The translations under genes were made by a program, and so were the position numbers. 64,000 nucleotides of DNA from contig NZ_CP094532.1 of the NCBI RefSeq assembly GCF_022811685.1, forward strand, positions 769,501 to 833,500, given 5' to 3'. Below are positions 18,161 through 28,108 of this stretch, in pieces. The first letter of the stretch is position 1. Each line of letters begins with the position of its first letter. Under the pieces are notes generated by a model that saw only the letters and a list, made by a program, of their open reading frames with translations, made no database searches and had not been told where the DNA came from. This DNA comes from Chryseobacterium suipulveris. Lineage in GTDB: Bacteria > Bacteroidota > Bacteroidia > Flavobacteriales > Weeksellaceae.

Positions 18161-18192
18161 TTTTGCTTTTGCGGATTTCTTCTCTACATTTG
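18161..18192 (+). promoter_or_regulatory. Promoter of TonB receptor
   Basis: TTTTG (18161-18165), a 19-base spacer and TACATTTG (18185-18192), matching the Bacteroidetes TTTG/TAnnTTTG pattern. Confidence 0.7.
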
Positions 18193-18197
18193 CACCG

Positions 18198-18220
18198 TTA
18201 TTTTAATTCATTCTAAATAA
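18198..18220. promoter_or_regulatory. Fur-type operator candidate 2
   Basis: TTATTTTAAT-TCA-TTCTAAATAA, a weaker inverted repeat of the same 23-bp layout over the transcription start. The right half-site is rc-identical to the left half of candidate 1. Confidence 0.5.
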
Positions 18221-18227
18221 AAGGTAA

Positions 18228-20468
18228 ATGACCAAAGAGATACTTTCAGCAGGATTAATGGTGTGTGCGATTTGTGGAAAGGCGCAAATGATGTATCAGC
18301 AGGAAAGCGACACGCTGAGAATTCAGGAAATTGAGGATATCCATATGCACCGAACGGGAAATCCAAACCAGGCGAGAATTTCTTCTTTCAAGTCCAATAT
18401 TCCGGCCATTGAAAATCCGCAACCGATTGCTGTCGTTGCCCACGAAGTGATCGAACAGCAGCAGTCGAAGCAGTTGAGCGACGTGATCAGAAATGTGAAC
18501 GGGCTGTATCTTACTTCTTCACGAGGCGGTTCTCAAGACAGTTTCGGCGGTCGAGGTTTTACCTTTGGTAATGAGAATATGTTCAAAAACGGCTCGAAAG
18601 TCAACAGCGGAATGTTTCCCGAAGTTTCCGCGCTGGAAAGAGTGGAGGTGTTGAAGGGTGCAAACGCAATGCTGTACGGAAATGTCGCTCCCGGTGGGAT
18701 TATCAATATGATTACCAAGAAGCCGCGTTTCAATTTCGGCGGAAGTGTCGGGATGAGCGCAGGAAGCTGGAATACCTATAAACCGACGGTGGATATTTTC
18801 GGTCCGTTGAGCAAAAAAGTTGCATTTAGAATGAATGGAACTTACGAATATGCCAACAGTTTTCGGGATGTAGTGAAATCGCAGAAGCATTATTTCAATC
18901 CGTCTTTTGCCTTTAATCTTGGTGAAAATACACAAATTATTCTGGAAGCTGATTACCTGAAACACGACTTCACGCCAGATTTTGGAATTGGTTCGCTTTC
19001 GGATTACCAAACGATGATTTCTTCGTTTGAAACAGGATTAAAGAAAAGCGATTTTCTTGGTGCAAACTGGCAATATCAAACGAATCAGATGGCGACAACC
19101 GACATCATCGTGAATCATCAGCTGAATGACAACTGGATGGTGAATTCCGTAATTGCCTACCAAAATTACACGAAGGATTATTTTTCAACCGAAAGAATCC
19201 AGTGGTATTACAATTCCCCGAAACAACCCGACAGAAGTTGGTTGAGACCTTTGAACAGAACCTACAACGAGCAGAATTTGGCTTCCTTGCAAATCAATCT
19301 GAACGGTGAATTCAAGACTGGAAAACTCATCCACAAAGTCCTGTTCGGAACCGACGGCGATTTCGGGAACAACGACGGCTACACGTATTTCAACCCGTCA
19401 AACGGAAAAACGTACGGAACCTCCTATCTCTACGGAACTAACGGAAATGCTAATGGAATCCTGCTGTTAGACGATCCTTCAACCTGGATTTCCGGAGCGA
19501 TGCCTGATTCCCAAAAGAAAAACCGAAGCAGAATCGAGACACGGCGGTTTGGGTTTTATGCACAGGATTTTCTGGAAATTACCAAACAGTTCAAGGTTTT
19601 GGGTGGAATTCGATATTCAAATTTAGAAAATAAAGATACGGTTGTAAAAGATTTCGTTGCGGGAACCGAAAAAGAAACGCCGAAAACTGGGACGAAAGAT
19701 TTCGCATTTTCCCCAAAAGCGGGACTGGTTTTCACGCCGACGGAAAACTTCACGGTTTACGGAACCTACACCAATTCCTTCGTTCCCAATTCGGGATTTC
19801 TGGTAACGGAAGAACCTTTGAAGCCATCGATCGTGGATCAGTTTGAGGTTGGATTAAAGAAGAATCTTTTTAAAAATTCAGTGGCAGTCAATCTGAACGT
19901 TTACCAGATCGACAACAGAAATACTTATACCACCGCACGATTCAAAGCCGACGGATCCGAAAATTCAGATTCAACTATCAAGGAATTTGCGGGAAAGGTA
20001 CGAAGCAGGGGAGTTGAACTCGACATCACGGGAAATCCGACTCCGCAACTGTCATTGATTGGCGGTATTTCTTACAACCACGCGGTTTATACAGAAACTC
20101 CTGCAGAAAACGGTTATGTTGAAAACCAAAGATTGGTGCGAACCCCTGCAACCACGGCAAATATGTCGGTTTTCTATAAGTTTGATGAACAACTTAAAGG
20201 ACTGATCTTGGGTGCGTCCGCATTTTACACCGGTGATAGAAAAGCGGGGTGGAACGATACCAAAAACCAATCGCAGGTAACAAGAATGGTCGATTTGAAG
20301 GGCTTTGCCACCGTAGATTTCTCTTTAGGTTACGATTACAAAAACTTTCTGATTCAGGGAAAAATCGGAAATGTCTTCAATGCCGAGAACTTCAACGTGC
20401 ACGAAAATTACTCGGTGAACCCGATTGCGCCAAGAAACTTTTATTTCACCTTGACTTACAAACTGTAA
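18228..20468 (+). CDS. TonB-dependent siderophore receptor
   Basis: A 746-residue outer-membrane protein. After a short signal peptide (to about GKAQ) comes a TonB-box-like/plug region (~60-190) with RNVNGLYL, GGRGFTFGN, VEVLKGANAMLYGNVAPGG and IINMITKKP. A ~540-residue beta-barrel ends in NFYFTLTYKL. The plug pattern is that of ferric-siderophore receptors (FhuE/FpvA-like). There is no N-terminal carboxypeptidase-regulatory domain as in SusC types. Two 23-bp operator-like repeats around the promoter suggest iron control. It is probably co-transcribed with the PepSY gene that follows. Confidence 0.92.
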   Translation: MTKEILSAGLMVCAICGKAQMMYQQESDTLRIQEIEDIHMHRTGNPNQARISSFKSNIPAIENPQPIAVVAHEVIEQQQSKQLSDVIRNVNGLYLTSSRGGSQDSFGGRGFTFGNENMFKNGSKVNSGMFPEVSALERVEVLKGANAMLYGNVAPGGIINMITKKPRFNFGGSVGMSAGSWNTYKPTVDIFGPLSKKVAFRMNGTYEYANSFRDVVKSQKHYFNPSFAFNLGENTQIILEADYLKHDFTPDFGIGSLSDYQTMISSFETGLKKSDFLGANWQYQTNQMATTDIIVNHQLNDNWMVNSVIAYQNYTKDYFSTERIQWYYNSPKQPDRSWLRPLNRTYNEQNLASLQINLNGEFKTGKLIHKVLFGTDGDFGNNDGYTYFNPSNGKTYGTSYLYGTNGNANGILLLDDPSTWISGAMPDSQKKNRSRIETRRFGFYAQDFLEITKQFKVLGGIRYSNLENKDTVVKDFVAGTEKETPKTGTKDFAFSPKAGLVFTPTENFTVYGTYTNSFVPNSGFLVTEEPLKPSIVDQFEVGLKKNLFKNSVAVNLNVYQIDNRNTYTTARFKADGSENSDSTIKEFAGKVRSRGVELDITGNPTPQLSLIGGISYNHAVYTETPAENGYVENQRLVRTPATTANMSVFYKFDEQLKGLILGASAFYTGDRKAGWNDTKNQSQVTRMVDLKGFATVDFSLGYDYKNFLIQGKIGNVFNAENFNVHENYSVNPIAPRNFYFTLTYKL

Positions 20469-20527
20469 CCAAACCGCTTCAAACCATATCAAACCACCTC
20501 GAATCATCTCAAACCTTTTCAAACGCT
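20469..20527 (+). repeat. TCAAACC repeat leader
   Basis: At least four irregularly spaced TCAAACC units between the receptor stop and the next ATG. Same type as the leaders before 16698, 30742, 42208 and 56334. Confidence 0.55.
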
Positions 20528-20533
20528 CTCTTT

Positions 20534-21049
20534 ATGGCAGAAATTAAAAACACCCGCACTTTTATGAGGATTGTGCACCGTTATCTCGGATATTTTATGG
20601 CGGGAATTATGACAGTTTATGCAGTGAGCGGCGTTTTGCTCGTTTATCGCGACACCGATGTTTTGAAGAAAGAAAAAAACTACGAGAAAGTTTTTGAGAA
20701 AAATCTTGATGAGAAAGCACTCGGGAAAGAAATCAAAATTAAAGGTTTTGAAGTAGAGAAAACGGAGAATGGAATTTTGTATTTCAAAGGAGGAACCTAT
20801 AATTCTGCAACAGGTGAAGCGAAATATGTAAAAAAGGAACTTCCTTATGTTTTAGATAAAATGACGAAACTTCACAAAGCCCCGTCAAAAGAAAAACTTG
20901 GTGGATTGAATACTTTGTTTGGAATTTCATTGTTCTTCTTTGTGGTTTCAAGTTTTTGGATGTTCAACCCGAAATCAAAAGCGTTCAAAAGAGGAATGAT
21001 TTTCACGGGAATTGGACTAGTGGTTTCAATTATTTTGCTTTTGATTTAA
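20534..21049 (+). CDS. PepSY-associated membrane protein
   Basis: A 171-residue protein starting MAEIKNTRTFMRIVHRYLGY, with a membrane helix whose HRYLGYFMAGIMTVYAVSG pattern is typical of PepSY_TM proteins. A periplasmic ~90-residue part ending in DKMTKLHKAP and two further helices (LFGISLFFFVVSSFWMF, GIGLVVSIILLLI) follow. Relatives near siderophore receptors are thought to reduce or release iron; His residues at the first helix and in KLHKAP might bind haem (inference). The ATG at 20534 is used, because the upstream frame overlaps the receptor. Confidence 0.8.
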   Translation: MAEIKNTRTFMRIVHRYLGYFMAGIMTVYAVSGVLLVYRDTDVLKKEKNYEKVFEKNLDEKALGKEIKIKGFEVEKTENGILYFKGGTYNSATGEAKYVKKELPYVLDKMTKLHKAPSKEKLGGLNTLFGISLFFFVVSSFWMFNPKSKAFKRGMIFTGIGLVVSIILLLI

Positions 21050-21071
21050 ATCTATTCAGATTAACTTGGTA

Positions 21072-21108
21072 AAAAACACCCTTTCAAAATCTTTGAAAGG
21101 GTGTTTTT
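21072..21108. terminator. Bidirectional terminator
   Basis: A 17-bp perfect stem (AAAAACACCCTTTCAAA with its complement) and 3-base loop, with A- and T-tracts on both sides. It serves the PepSY gene and the convergent peroxiredoxin gene. Confidence 0.92.
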
Positions 21109-21134
21109 ATTACTTGGCTCTTTTTACTTGGCAC

Positions 21135-21770
21135 TTATTTATTCGGTTGCGGTGTATATCGCAAATATGGTTTCAGTTCCGTCACCCCTTTCGGGAAAAT
21201 TCCGCGTGCATCTTCGGTGGAAATTGCGGGTGGAACAATCACATCGTCACCATCATTCCAATTTACGGGAGTTGCCACTTTGTAGTTGTCGGTTAATTGT
21301 AAAGAATCGAGCACACGAAGAATTTCATTGAAATTTCTTCCTGTGGAAGCAGGATACGTAATGATTAAACGTACTTTCTTTTCAGGGTCGATGATGAGAA
21401 GCGAACGAACTGTTGCCGTTGCAGAAGCATTTGGATGGATGAAATCGTACATTTCGGAAACTTTTTTGTCTTTGTCTGCGATGATTGGAAAATCTACGGC
21501 GCAGTTTTGGGTTTCGTTGATGTCTTTAATCCAACCGCGGTGGTCATCTGCATCATCTACAGAAAGCGCGATGACTTTGGTGTTTCTTTTATCGAATTCG
21601 CTTTTCAGTTTGGAAGTCATTCCCAATTCTGTGGTACAAACCGGAGTATAATCTGCAGGATGGGAAAACAAAATCCCCCAAGAATCCCCTAAAAAGTTAT
21701 AAAAATCGAGTTCTCCCAAAGAAGAATCAGCTTGAAAATTCGGTGCGGTATCGCCTAATTTAATTGACAT
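21135..21770 (-). CDS. 1-Cys peroxiredoxin (Prx6 type)
   Basis: A 211-residue thiol peroxidase. The peroxidatic Cys45 is in SHPADYTPVCTTELG, with the conserved Arg in TVRSLLIIDPEKKVR. The long C-terminal extension (PVNWNDGDDVIVPP, then LKPYLRYT) marks the Prx6 subgroup, which lacks a resolving Cys in the usual place. A TAATTTTG promoter-like box lies at 21798-21805 on the minus strand. It is separate from the 2-Cys enzyme at 58236. Confidence 0.95.
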   Translation of the reverse strand: MSIKLGDTAPNFQADSSLGELDFYNFLGDSWGILFSHPADYTPVCTTELGMTSKLKSEFDKRNTKVIALSVDDADDHRGWIKDINETQNCAVDFPIIADKDKKVSEMYDFIHPNASATATVRSLLIIDPEKKVRLIITYPASTGRNFNEILRVLDSLQLTDNYKVATPVNWNDGDDVIVPPAISTEDARGIFPKGVTELKPYLRYTPQPNK

Positions 21771-21936
21771 ATTCTTGTATTTTTAAAATTTAAGAATCAA
21801 AATTAGTAAACACTTGTTTAAATTTGTAATCGAGGTGAATGATTAACATAAATTTAACTATGGATAAAGTAAATTATATTTAATTTAGAAAAAACTCTTC
21901 AAATACTGTAAAAAATTGATTAGAAGTCGAATCGTA

Positions 21937-22033
21937 ACTAGCCCTGATTGAACGACATGTTTGAGCTCTTTTTCTTTGAATGGACTTAGCCAAGGAATAA
22001 AAAAGCGAGTAGTGAAAGCAGGTTCCCGGCTCC
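21937..22033 (+). repeat. Composite hairpin repeat, copy 2
   Basis: Order: AGCCCTGATTGAACGACATG, GAGCTCTTTTT, a hairpin centre with CTTTG/CAAGG arms, AAAAAAGCGAGTAGTGAAAG, then CAGGTTCCCGGCTCC. Same architecture as 10077 and 39077. It lies in the 380-base gap before rpsP. Confidence 0.65.
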
Positions 22034-22096
22034 AAATAAACCACAAAATAATTCGCAAATTGTTACATTGATAGATTGTTACATTGAAAAATTTAC

Positions 22097-22104
22097 TATC
22101 TTTG
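22097..22104 (+). promoter_or_regulatory. Promoter -7 box of rpsP
   Basis: TATCTTTG, 47 bases before the rpsP ATG. Confidence 0.6.
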
Positions 22105-22151
22105 CACCCTCAATAATTAATCGGGACGAGTTCCCACAAAATCAAACATTT

Positions 22152-22766
22152 ATGTCAGTAAAAATTAGATTACAAAGACACGGGAAAAAAGGAAAACCTT
22201 TCTTCCACATCGTAGTAGCCGATGCAAGAGCAAAAAGAGACGGTAAATTCATCGAGAAATTGGGAACTTACAATCCTGTTGCGAATCCTGCAATTATCGA
22301 CCTGAACGTGGATTCAGCGGTAAAATGGTTGAACAACGGTGCACAACCAACCGACACAGCGAGAGCGATCCTTTCTTACAAAGGGGCACTTTACAAAAAA
22401 CACCTTCAAGGCGGTGTAGCTAAAGGAGCTTTCGACGAAGCTGAAGCTGAGAAGAGATTCAACGCTTGGTTGGAGAACAAAGAAAAACAGGTTCTTGGTA
22501 AGAAAGACGGTTTGGCAAAAGCAAAAGCAGACGCTAAGAAAGCGGCGATCGAAGCTGAAGCTAAAGTAAACCAGGCAAGAATCGACGCTGCTGCAAAAGC
22601 TGAAGCTGACGCAAAAGCTGCTGAAGAGGCAAAACTTGCAGAAGAGAAAGCCGCTGAAGAAGCTGCAAACGCTCCTGCTGCAGAAGAAACAACTGAAGAA
22701 GTTGTAGCTGAAGCAACTGAAACTCCTGCTGCAGACGCGGAAGGAACTGAAGACGTGCAAGCTTAA
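22152..22766 (+). CDS. rpsP: 30S ribosomal protein S16 with long acidic-basic extension
   Basis: A 204-residue protein. The first ~80 residues ([20 protein letters not shown] through [10 protein letters not shown]) are the S16 core, which is usually the whole protein. Here ~120 further residues follow, mostly Ala, Glu and Lys with repeated AEAKA/EAD units, predicted helical. Extensions are common in Bacteroidetes S16. The ATG at 22152 fits the family, while an upstream in-frame ATG at 22068 lies before the promoter. A terminator separates it from rimM. Confidence 0.96.
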   Translation: MSVKIRLQRHGKKGKPFFHIVVADARAKRDGKFIEKLGTYNPVANPAIIDLNVDSAVKWLNNGAQPTDTARAILSYKGALYKKHLQGGVAKGAFDEAEAEKRFNAWLENKEKQVLGKKDGLAKAKADAKKAAIEAEAKVNQARIDAAAKAEADAKAAEEAKLAEEKAAEEAANAPAAEETTEEVVAEATETPAADAEGTEDVQA

Positions 22767-22791
22767 AAAATTTCTTACAGAAATATATGGA

Positions 22792-22820
22792 GGCGCGATT
22801 TATCGCGCCTTTGTTATTTT
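22792..22820 (+). terminator. Terminator after rpsP
   Basis: Stem GGCGCGA/TCGCGCC, 4-base loop, T-rich tail. Confidence 0.85.
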
Positions 22821-22980
22821 AAAAGCCGTTATCTTTGTGGAATAATTTGTTTTTATATGCTTCGAGAACCTCAGCATGACAAATGTTCGCATTCTTATTG
22901 ACGAAACGAATTTTGAAAACGGTTTCGCTGTGAGATTATAGAAGCAATAAAATTTTAGAAATTTCCGAAAACGAAAATTA

Positions 22981-23523
22981 ATGAAAAAAGACGACTGCTA
23001 CTTTTTGGGAAAAATTACCCGACGACATGGACTTCAGGGAAACGTGTTCCTGAAACTCGACACCGACCAACCTGAAATGTACAACAAACTCGATTCGGTC
23101 TTGATCGAGATCAACGGGTTGCTTGTTCCTTTTTTCATCGCGAAACAGTCGTGGAGCAAAAACGACACACTCATTATTTCCTTCAAAAATTCCACGGAGC
23201 AGCTTGTGGATCAAGCTATTGGGAGAGACGTATATCTTCCGCTTTCCACGCTGCCGAAACTTTCGGGCAACAAGTTTTATTACCACGAAGTCATCGGTTT
23301 CGAAATCCGTGAAGATGATGGCAAATCCTGCGGAACCATCACGTCAATAAATGACCAAACTGCGCAGCATTATTTCATCCTCGATTTGGCGGGCAAGGAA
23401 ATTATTATTCCTATAATTAAAGAATGGATTTTGGAAGTGAACAGAGATGAAAAATTCATCAAAATGTCTTTACCGGAAGGATTGATGGATGTTTTCCTCG
23501 TACCGTCGAAAAAAGATGAGTGA
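22981..23523 (+). CDS. rimM: Ribosome maturation factor RimM
   Basis: A 180-residue protein that helps 30S head assembly and binds S19. The N-terminal barrel shows YFLGKITRRHGLQGNVFLKL, which is the RimM start, and the PRC-like C-terminal part has GKEIIIPIIKEWILEVNRDEK. It follows rpsP as usual, but trmD and rplS do not follow here. The ~210-base gap after the rpsP terminator suggests separate transcription. Confidence 0.93.
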   Translation: MKKDDCYFLGKITRRHGLQGNVFLKLDTDQPEMYNKLDSVLIEINGLLVPFFIAKQSWSKNDTLIISFKNSTEQLVDQAIGRDVYLPLSTLPKLSGNKFYYHEVIGFEIREDDGKSCGTITSINDQTAQHYFILDLAGKEIIIPIIKEWILEVNRDEKFIKMSLPEGLMDVFLVPSKKDE

Positions 23524-23583
23524 TGCTCATTGAAGATGTGATTAGTCTTGATTCTGATCAATGTTTTTGAAAATTCGGTAACT

Positions 23584-23591
23584 TAGTTTTG
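23584..23591 (+). promoter_or_regulatory. Promoter -7 box
   Basis: TAGTTTTG fits TAnnTTTG, 25 bases before the start at 23617. Confidence 0.45.
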
Positions 23592-23616
23592 TACCGTTAA
23601 TTTAAAATTTTCGGTC

Positions 23617-24269
23617 ATGAAAAAGTCAACGCTAATTTTTTTCTTTACTTTTTTCTCTTGTTTTTCATTTGCTCAGCAAGCAGACTCGGTGTTTACTCGA
23701 AGTAAATTAATTGCGTTTTCGCCATCGAAATTTGGAGATTATGACGTCAATGGAATTAATTTCGGTGTGCTTGATGCTTATCACCAACAAAAGATCATGG
23801 CTTAAATGTTCAGTTGAATCCGCTCGTGCTAATCTATCCTTTGATTCCGCGCGGAATTGAGGTTCCCGCTGAAGAGGAAGCAACTGTGGTTGTGAATGGA
23901 ATTCATGTTTCTACCGGAGGAATGACTGATGGAAATTCGGTCAATGGAATTGGGGTTTCTGCATATCATCATGCGGTGAAGACCAATGGGATTTCTGCAA
24001 ACTTTTATAATAATACTTCCGGCACGCTCAACGGTATTCATGTCTCTGGATTTGCCAACAATTCTGAAAAAGGCGCAGGAATTACGATTGCTGCGATTGG
24101 CAATTATTCCGAAAATTTCAGTGGTTTGCAAGTTTCTTTTTTCAATGAAGCCAAGTCGATGAAAGGCATTCAGATTGGTCTTTCCAATAAATCAGAGCGT
24201 TTGAAAGGTTTACAGTTGGGGTTATGGAACAAAAACGGAAAGCGCAGTTTGCCAATAATCAATTTCTAA
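23617..24269 (+). pseudogene. Surface protein of G-I/L-x-V repeats, frameshifted
   Basis: The start encodes a signal peptide (MKKSTLIFFFTFFSCFSFAQ) and runs to NGINFGVLDAYHQQK, then stops soon after an A4 tract (23789-23792). The next frame continues smoothly as DHGLNVQLNPLVLIYPLIPR to the end at 24269. One missing A explains the break. The second part has about eight ~18-residue repeats of the form NGIHVS, NGIGVS, SGLQVSFFN, KGIQIGLSN, KGLQLGLWN, as in LA_2272-type surface repeat proteins. The C-terminal GKRSLPIINF looks complete. Function unknown. Confidence 0.8.
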
Positions 24270-24380
24270 ATTGTGCTTGGATTTTTTGTTAATGAAATTT
24301 TGCGATTTTGTAAGATTCATTCCATGCTTATCATTCTTAATAAAAATGGGTTCCAGCATCAAGAATTACGCCAAAATCCT

Positions 24381-24388
24381 TACCTTTG
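24381..24388 (+). promoter_or_regulatory. Promoter -7 box of asnS
   Basis: TACCTTTG, 21 bases before the asnS ATG. Confidence 0.6.
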
Positions 24389-24409
24389 CAGCTATTGATT
24401 TTATACGAA

Positions 24410-25855
24410 ATGAGAACGACGATAAAAGAACTACTCGGAGATTACAGGAAAGTTTTACACCACGATATTACCATTCAGGGATGGGTTCGCGCATTCCGTT
24501 CGAACAGGTTTATTGCGCTGAACGACGGTTCCACGATCAACAATTTGCAGGTGGTGGTAGATTTCGAAAATTTTGACGAGAACGTGATTAAAAATATTTC
24601 TACGGCTTCTTCGCTAAAGATTGTCGGCGAAGTGGTAGAAAGCCAGGGAAGCGGACAAAGTATCGAAATCATTGCCAAGAAAATCCAGGTTTTGGGAGAC
24701 AACTTTACCGAAGAAAGAGACAAAACGATTCTTCAGCCCAAAAAGCACTCCCTCGAAATTCTTCGTGAGCAGGCGCACCTTCGCTTCCGAACCAACCTCT
24801 TCGGTGCAGTTTTCAGAGTGAGAAGTGCGGTGAGTTTTGCGATCCACCAGTTTTTCCACCAAAACCAGTTCTTCTATATGAACACGCCGATCATCACGGG
24901 TGCAGATGCGGAAGGAGCCGGTGAAATGTTCGGGATTACTTCGTTCGACCTCAATGAGATTCCAAGAGATGAAAACGGCGATATCGACTTTGACCAGGAC
25001 TTTTTCGGTAAGAAAACCAACCTTACCGTTTCGGGTCAGCTAAACGTGGAGACTGCGATGATGGGATTGGGAAGAGTTTACACTTTTGGTCCGACTTTCC
25101 GTGCAGAAAATTCAAATACAACGCGTCACCTTGCGGAATTCTGGATGGTGGAACCTGAAGTTGCCTTTAACAATCTGGAAGACAATATCGATTTGGCGGA
25201 AGATTTTCTGAAATACGTGATCGGTTATGTTTTGGAAAGCTGTAAAGACGATCTAGAATTCTTGGACAAAAGATTTGCGGAAGAGCAAAAACAAAAACCG
25301 GAGAAAGAAAGAGCTTCAGAAGGTTTGATTGAGAAGCTTCAAAATGTGATCAAGAAGCGTTTCAAGAGGGTTTCTTACACCGAGGCAATCGATATTCTGA
25401 AAAATTCCAAGGAAAACAAGAAAGGAAAATTCCAGTTCCCGATCGAGGAATGGGGAGCAGATTTACAAAGTGAGCACGAAAGATATTTGGTAGAGAAACA
25501 TTTTGAAAGTCCAGTCGTTCTGTTTGATTACCCGAAAGAAATCAAGGCATTCTATATGAAACTGAACGAGGACGGGAAAACCGTTGCCGCGATGGATGTA
25601 CTTTTCCCGGGAATCGGCGAGATTATCGGTGGTTCGCAAAGGGAAGAAAAACTTCAGGTGCTGAAAGATAAGATGAAGGCGATGAATGTGGATGAACACG
25701 AACTTTGGTGGTATTTAGATACCAGAAAATTCGGGTCGGTTCCGCACGCAGGTTTCGGTTTAGGTTTGGAAAGATTAATTCTTTTCGTGACGGGAATGAC
25801 CAACATCCGAGATGTGATTCCTTTCCCAAGAACTCCGAAAAATGCAGAGTTTTAA
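24410..25855 (+). CDS. asnS: Asparaginyl-tRNA synthetase
   Basis: A 481-residue class IIb synthetase. The N-terminal OB fold contains [21 protein letters not shown] and binds the anticodon. Catalytic motifs include [21 protein letters not shown] (motif 2 region) and [16 protein letters not shown] (motif 3). [12 protein letters not shown] is typical for AsnRS. The start [12 protein letters not shown] at 24410 is chosen, because the frame extends 8 codons upstream only to a TTG inside the promoter. A strong terminator follows. Confidence 0.96.
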   Translation: MRTTIKELLGDYRKVLHHDITIQGWVRAFRSNRFIALNDGSTINNLQVVVDFENFDENVIKNISTASSLKIVGEVVESQGSGQSIEIIAKKIQVLGDNFTEERDKTILQPKKHSLEILREQAHLRFRTNLFGAVFRVRSAVSFAIHQFFHQNQFFYMNTPIITGADAEGAGEMFGITSFDLNEIPRDENGDIDFDQDFFGKKTNLTVSGQLNVETAMMGLGRVYTFGPTFRAENSNTTRHLAEFWMVEPEVAFNNLEDNIDLAEDFLKYVIGYVLESCKDDLEFLDKRFAEEQKQKPEKERASEGLIEKLQNVIKKRFKRVSYTEAIDILKNSKENKKGKFQFPIEEWGADLQSEHERYLVEKHFESPVVLFDYPKEIKAFYMKLNEDGKTVAAMDVLFPGIGEIIGGSQREEKLQVLKDKMKAMNVDEHELWWYLDTRKFGSVPHAGFGLGLERLILFVTGMTNIRDVIPFPRTPKNAEF

Positions 25856-25900
25856 TTAAGAATTTCAGTGCTGTTTAATTCAAGACATAGAAATAAAACA

Positions 25901-25932
25901 AAAAACTTTCAGAAATCCTGAAAGTTTTTTTT
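25901..25932 (+). terminator. Terminator after asnS
   Basis: Stem AAAAACTTTCAG/CTGAAAGTTTTT with 5-base loop and T8. Confidence 0.92.
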
Positions 25933-26027
25933 GTTGACAATTTTTTACTGCAAAAATCGTGCAAATTTGCGCTCAATTAAAAATATTTATCTAAATTCGT
26001 AGAGGAAAACTCGGTGAACCATCACCA

Positions 26028-26569
26028 ATGGAATTGCAATTTGCCAATGTCGAAGAAAGAATCATCACGATTCGGAATACGAAAGTCATTATCGACAGTG
26101 ACGTTGCAGATTTGTATGGAGTTCAAACTAAGGAGGTGAATCAAGCTACGGAATAATCCGGATAAATTCCCAAGTGGATACATATATGAGCTTGGTAAAG
26201 AAGAAGTTAAAGATTTGCGGTCAAAAACTTTGACCACAAATTTAGCGATGAGCCGAGTAAAACCAAAAGCTTTTACTGAAAAGGGACTGTATATGCTTGC
26301 AACGATCCTAAAAGGTAAAAAGGCGACGGAAACGACTATCGCAATAATTGAAACCTTCACGAAAAATCAGGGAACTCTCGAGAACAGTTGCGCAGCTTGC
26401 AGAAATTAGTGACGAGAAGGAACAGAAAACCTTGATGCAGAAAAGCGGCGAAATAATTTCTGACTTGTTAGGAGAAGAAATGAAAACGACAGATACAGAA
26501 ACTACAGTAGAACTGAACTTTGCTGTGCTGAAATTTAAACACACCATCAAAAGAAAAACGGAGAAATAA
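26028..26569 (+). pseudogene. ORF6N domain DNA-binding protein, two frameshifts
   Basis: Three frames join into one ORF6N protein. Frame 1 from ATG 26028 gives MELQFANVEERIITIRNTK to LYGVQTKEVNQA. A lesion near 26145-26151 (net +1 or -2) shifts to NNPDKFPSGYIYELGKEEV, ending in FTEKGLYMLATILKGKKATE and IETFTK. A second lesion at the A5 tract 26362-26366 (one extra A) shifts to IRELSRTVAQLAEISDEK and a Lys/Thr-rich end at 26569. ORF6N proteins are phage- or mobile-element-linked DNA binders. This copy should be dead. It ends 7 bases before rpoN. Confidence 0.85.
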
Positions 26570-26576
26570 GAATACA

Positions 26577-28055
26577 ATGCTGAAACAAAACCTACAGATC
26601 AAACTCGGGCAGAAACTTGCACCGCAACAAATCCAGCTGATGAAGCTCATTCAACTGCACACATTGGAATTTGAGGAGGAATTGGAACGCGAACTTGAAG
26701 AAAATCCTGCACTGGAAAAAGTTCAGGAAGAGCAGAAGGAAGAAGATTATTCCTCTTTGGATGAAGGTTTTGAAGACGAGGGAACCGAAAGCATCGATAC
26801 CGATTTCGATGTGAACGAATATATTTTTGATGACGAACCTGCTTATAAAACGGCGTCCAGCAATTATTCCGCAGATGATGAGGAGTTTGACAATGAATCT
26901 CTTTTGACGGAAGGTCAATCCTTGTACGACTATCTTTTGGAGCAGATCAATTTGGTCAATATCGATAAGGAAGATCTGAAAATTGCGGAATATATTATCG
27001 GAAACCTTGACAACGACGGTTATCTTCGTCGCGAAATCAAGCAGATTGTGGATGATTTGGCGTTCTCTGTCGGTGTTTATACCACCAAGGAAAAGGTAGC
27101 CGATATTCTTGAGAATTATGTCCAGAAGCTTGATCCACCGGGAGTTGGGGCGCGAAATCTGCAGGAATGTCTGCTTCTCCAAATCGAGAAAAAAGTAAGT
27201 GCTGATAAAGCGGTAATGCTTGCTGCGAATATTCTGAGAAACCAATTCGATGCCTTAACCAATAAGCATTACAACAAAATCATCCAAAAATACGATATTG
27301 AGGAAGAGGATTTGAAAGACGCGCTGGAAGTGATCTCTAAGCTTTCCCCGAAAGTCGGCGGAAACTTCGATACACAGACGATCACCATTAACCAGGAAAT
27401 TATCCCGGATTTTGTGATCCAGGTGAAAGACAACGGAAAAAAAGGAGTAGAAGTAATCCCGCTCCTTAACAGCAAAAATGCGCCGACCTTGCGTGTTTCC
27501 GATGAATATAAAGATATTCTGACCACTTATTCTCACGACAAAACTTCGGCGGAACATAAGCAGGCGGCTTTGTTCATCAAGCAGAAACTGGATGCTGCGA
27601 AATGGTATATCGACGCTATAAACCAAAGACAAAATACATTGCTGCAAACGATTACTGCAATCGTAAAACTACAGAAAGACTACTTTATCACGGGCGACGA
27701 TAAATCTCTGAAACCGATGATTCTAAAGGATGTTGCCGATATTACAGGTTTCGATATTTCCACTATTTCAAGGGTGGTGAAAAGCAAATATGCCGATACG
27801 CCGAATGGTATTGTTTACCTGAAAAACCTATTCTCGGACTCATTGACCAATGACGACGGCGAAGAAGTTTCCACGAAGGAAATCAAAACCCATCTTCAGG
27901 ATGTGATCAATAACGAGAACAAGAGAAAACCTTTAACCGACGATGCTTTGGTAGGCTTACTGAAAGAAAAAGGGTATAACATCGCCAGAAGAACCATCGC
28001 AAAATACCGCGAGCAACTCAATATTCCTGTTGCGCGATTGAGGAAGGAGCTGTAG
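26577..28055 (+). CDS. rpoN: RNA polymerase sigma-54 factor
   Basis: A 492-residue alternative sigma factor. Region I is Gln/Leu-rich (LGQKLAPQQIQLMKLIQLHT) and binds activators. An acidic region II follows (about 40-115, many Asp/Glu). The core-binding and DNA-binding parts end with the RpoN box ARRTIAKYRE (~471-480). It depends on AAA+ enhancer-binding proteins, none of which is encoded in the window. Full length. Confidence 0.96.
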   Translation: MLKQNLQIKLGQKLAPQQIQLMKLIQLHTLEFEEELERELEENPALEKVQEEQKEEDYSSLDEGFEDEGTESIDTDFDVNEYIFDDEPAYKTASSNYSADDEEFDNESLLTEGQSLYDYLLEQINLVNIDKEDLKIAEYIIGNLDNDGYLRREIKQIVDDLAFSVGVYTTKEKVADILENYVQKLDPPGVGARNLQECLLLQIEKKVSADKAVMLAANILRNQFDALTNKHYNKIIQKYDIEEEDLKDALEVISKLSPKVGGNFDTQTITINQEIIPDFVIQVKDNGKKGVEVIPLLNSKNAPTLRVSDEYKDILTTYSHDKTSAEHKQAALFIKQKLDAAKWYIDAINQRQNTLLQTITAIVKLQKDYFITGDDKSLKPMILKDVADITGFDISTISRVVKSKYADTPNGIVYLKNLFSDSLTNDDGEEVSTKEIKTHLQDVINNENKRKPLTDDALVGLLKEKGYNIARRTIAKYREQLNIPVARLRKEL

Positions 28056-28066
28056 GAGAAAAAAAA

Positions 28067-28100
28067 TTCCACCCTTTAGGGATGGGGGTAAAGAAAATTT
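28067..28100 (+). repeat. CTCCCTTTAGGG-type element, diverged copy
   Basis: CACCCTTTAGGGATGGGGGT with an A/T-rich flank, 12 bases after the rpoN stop. Related to 682, 33971 and 57503. Confidence 0.6.
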
Positions 28101-28108
28101 TTGTGTGG

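Noticed and set aside
24270..24576. 101-residue ORF before asnS
   Set aside because: It overlaps the asnS start in another frame and has no conserved features.
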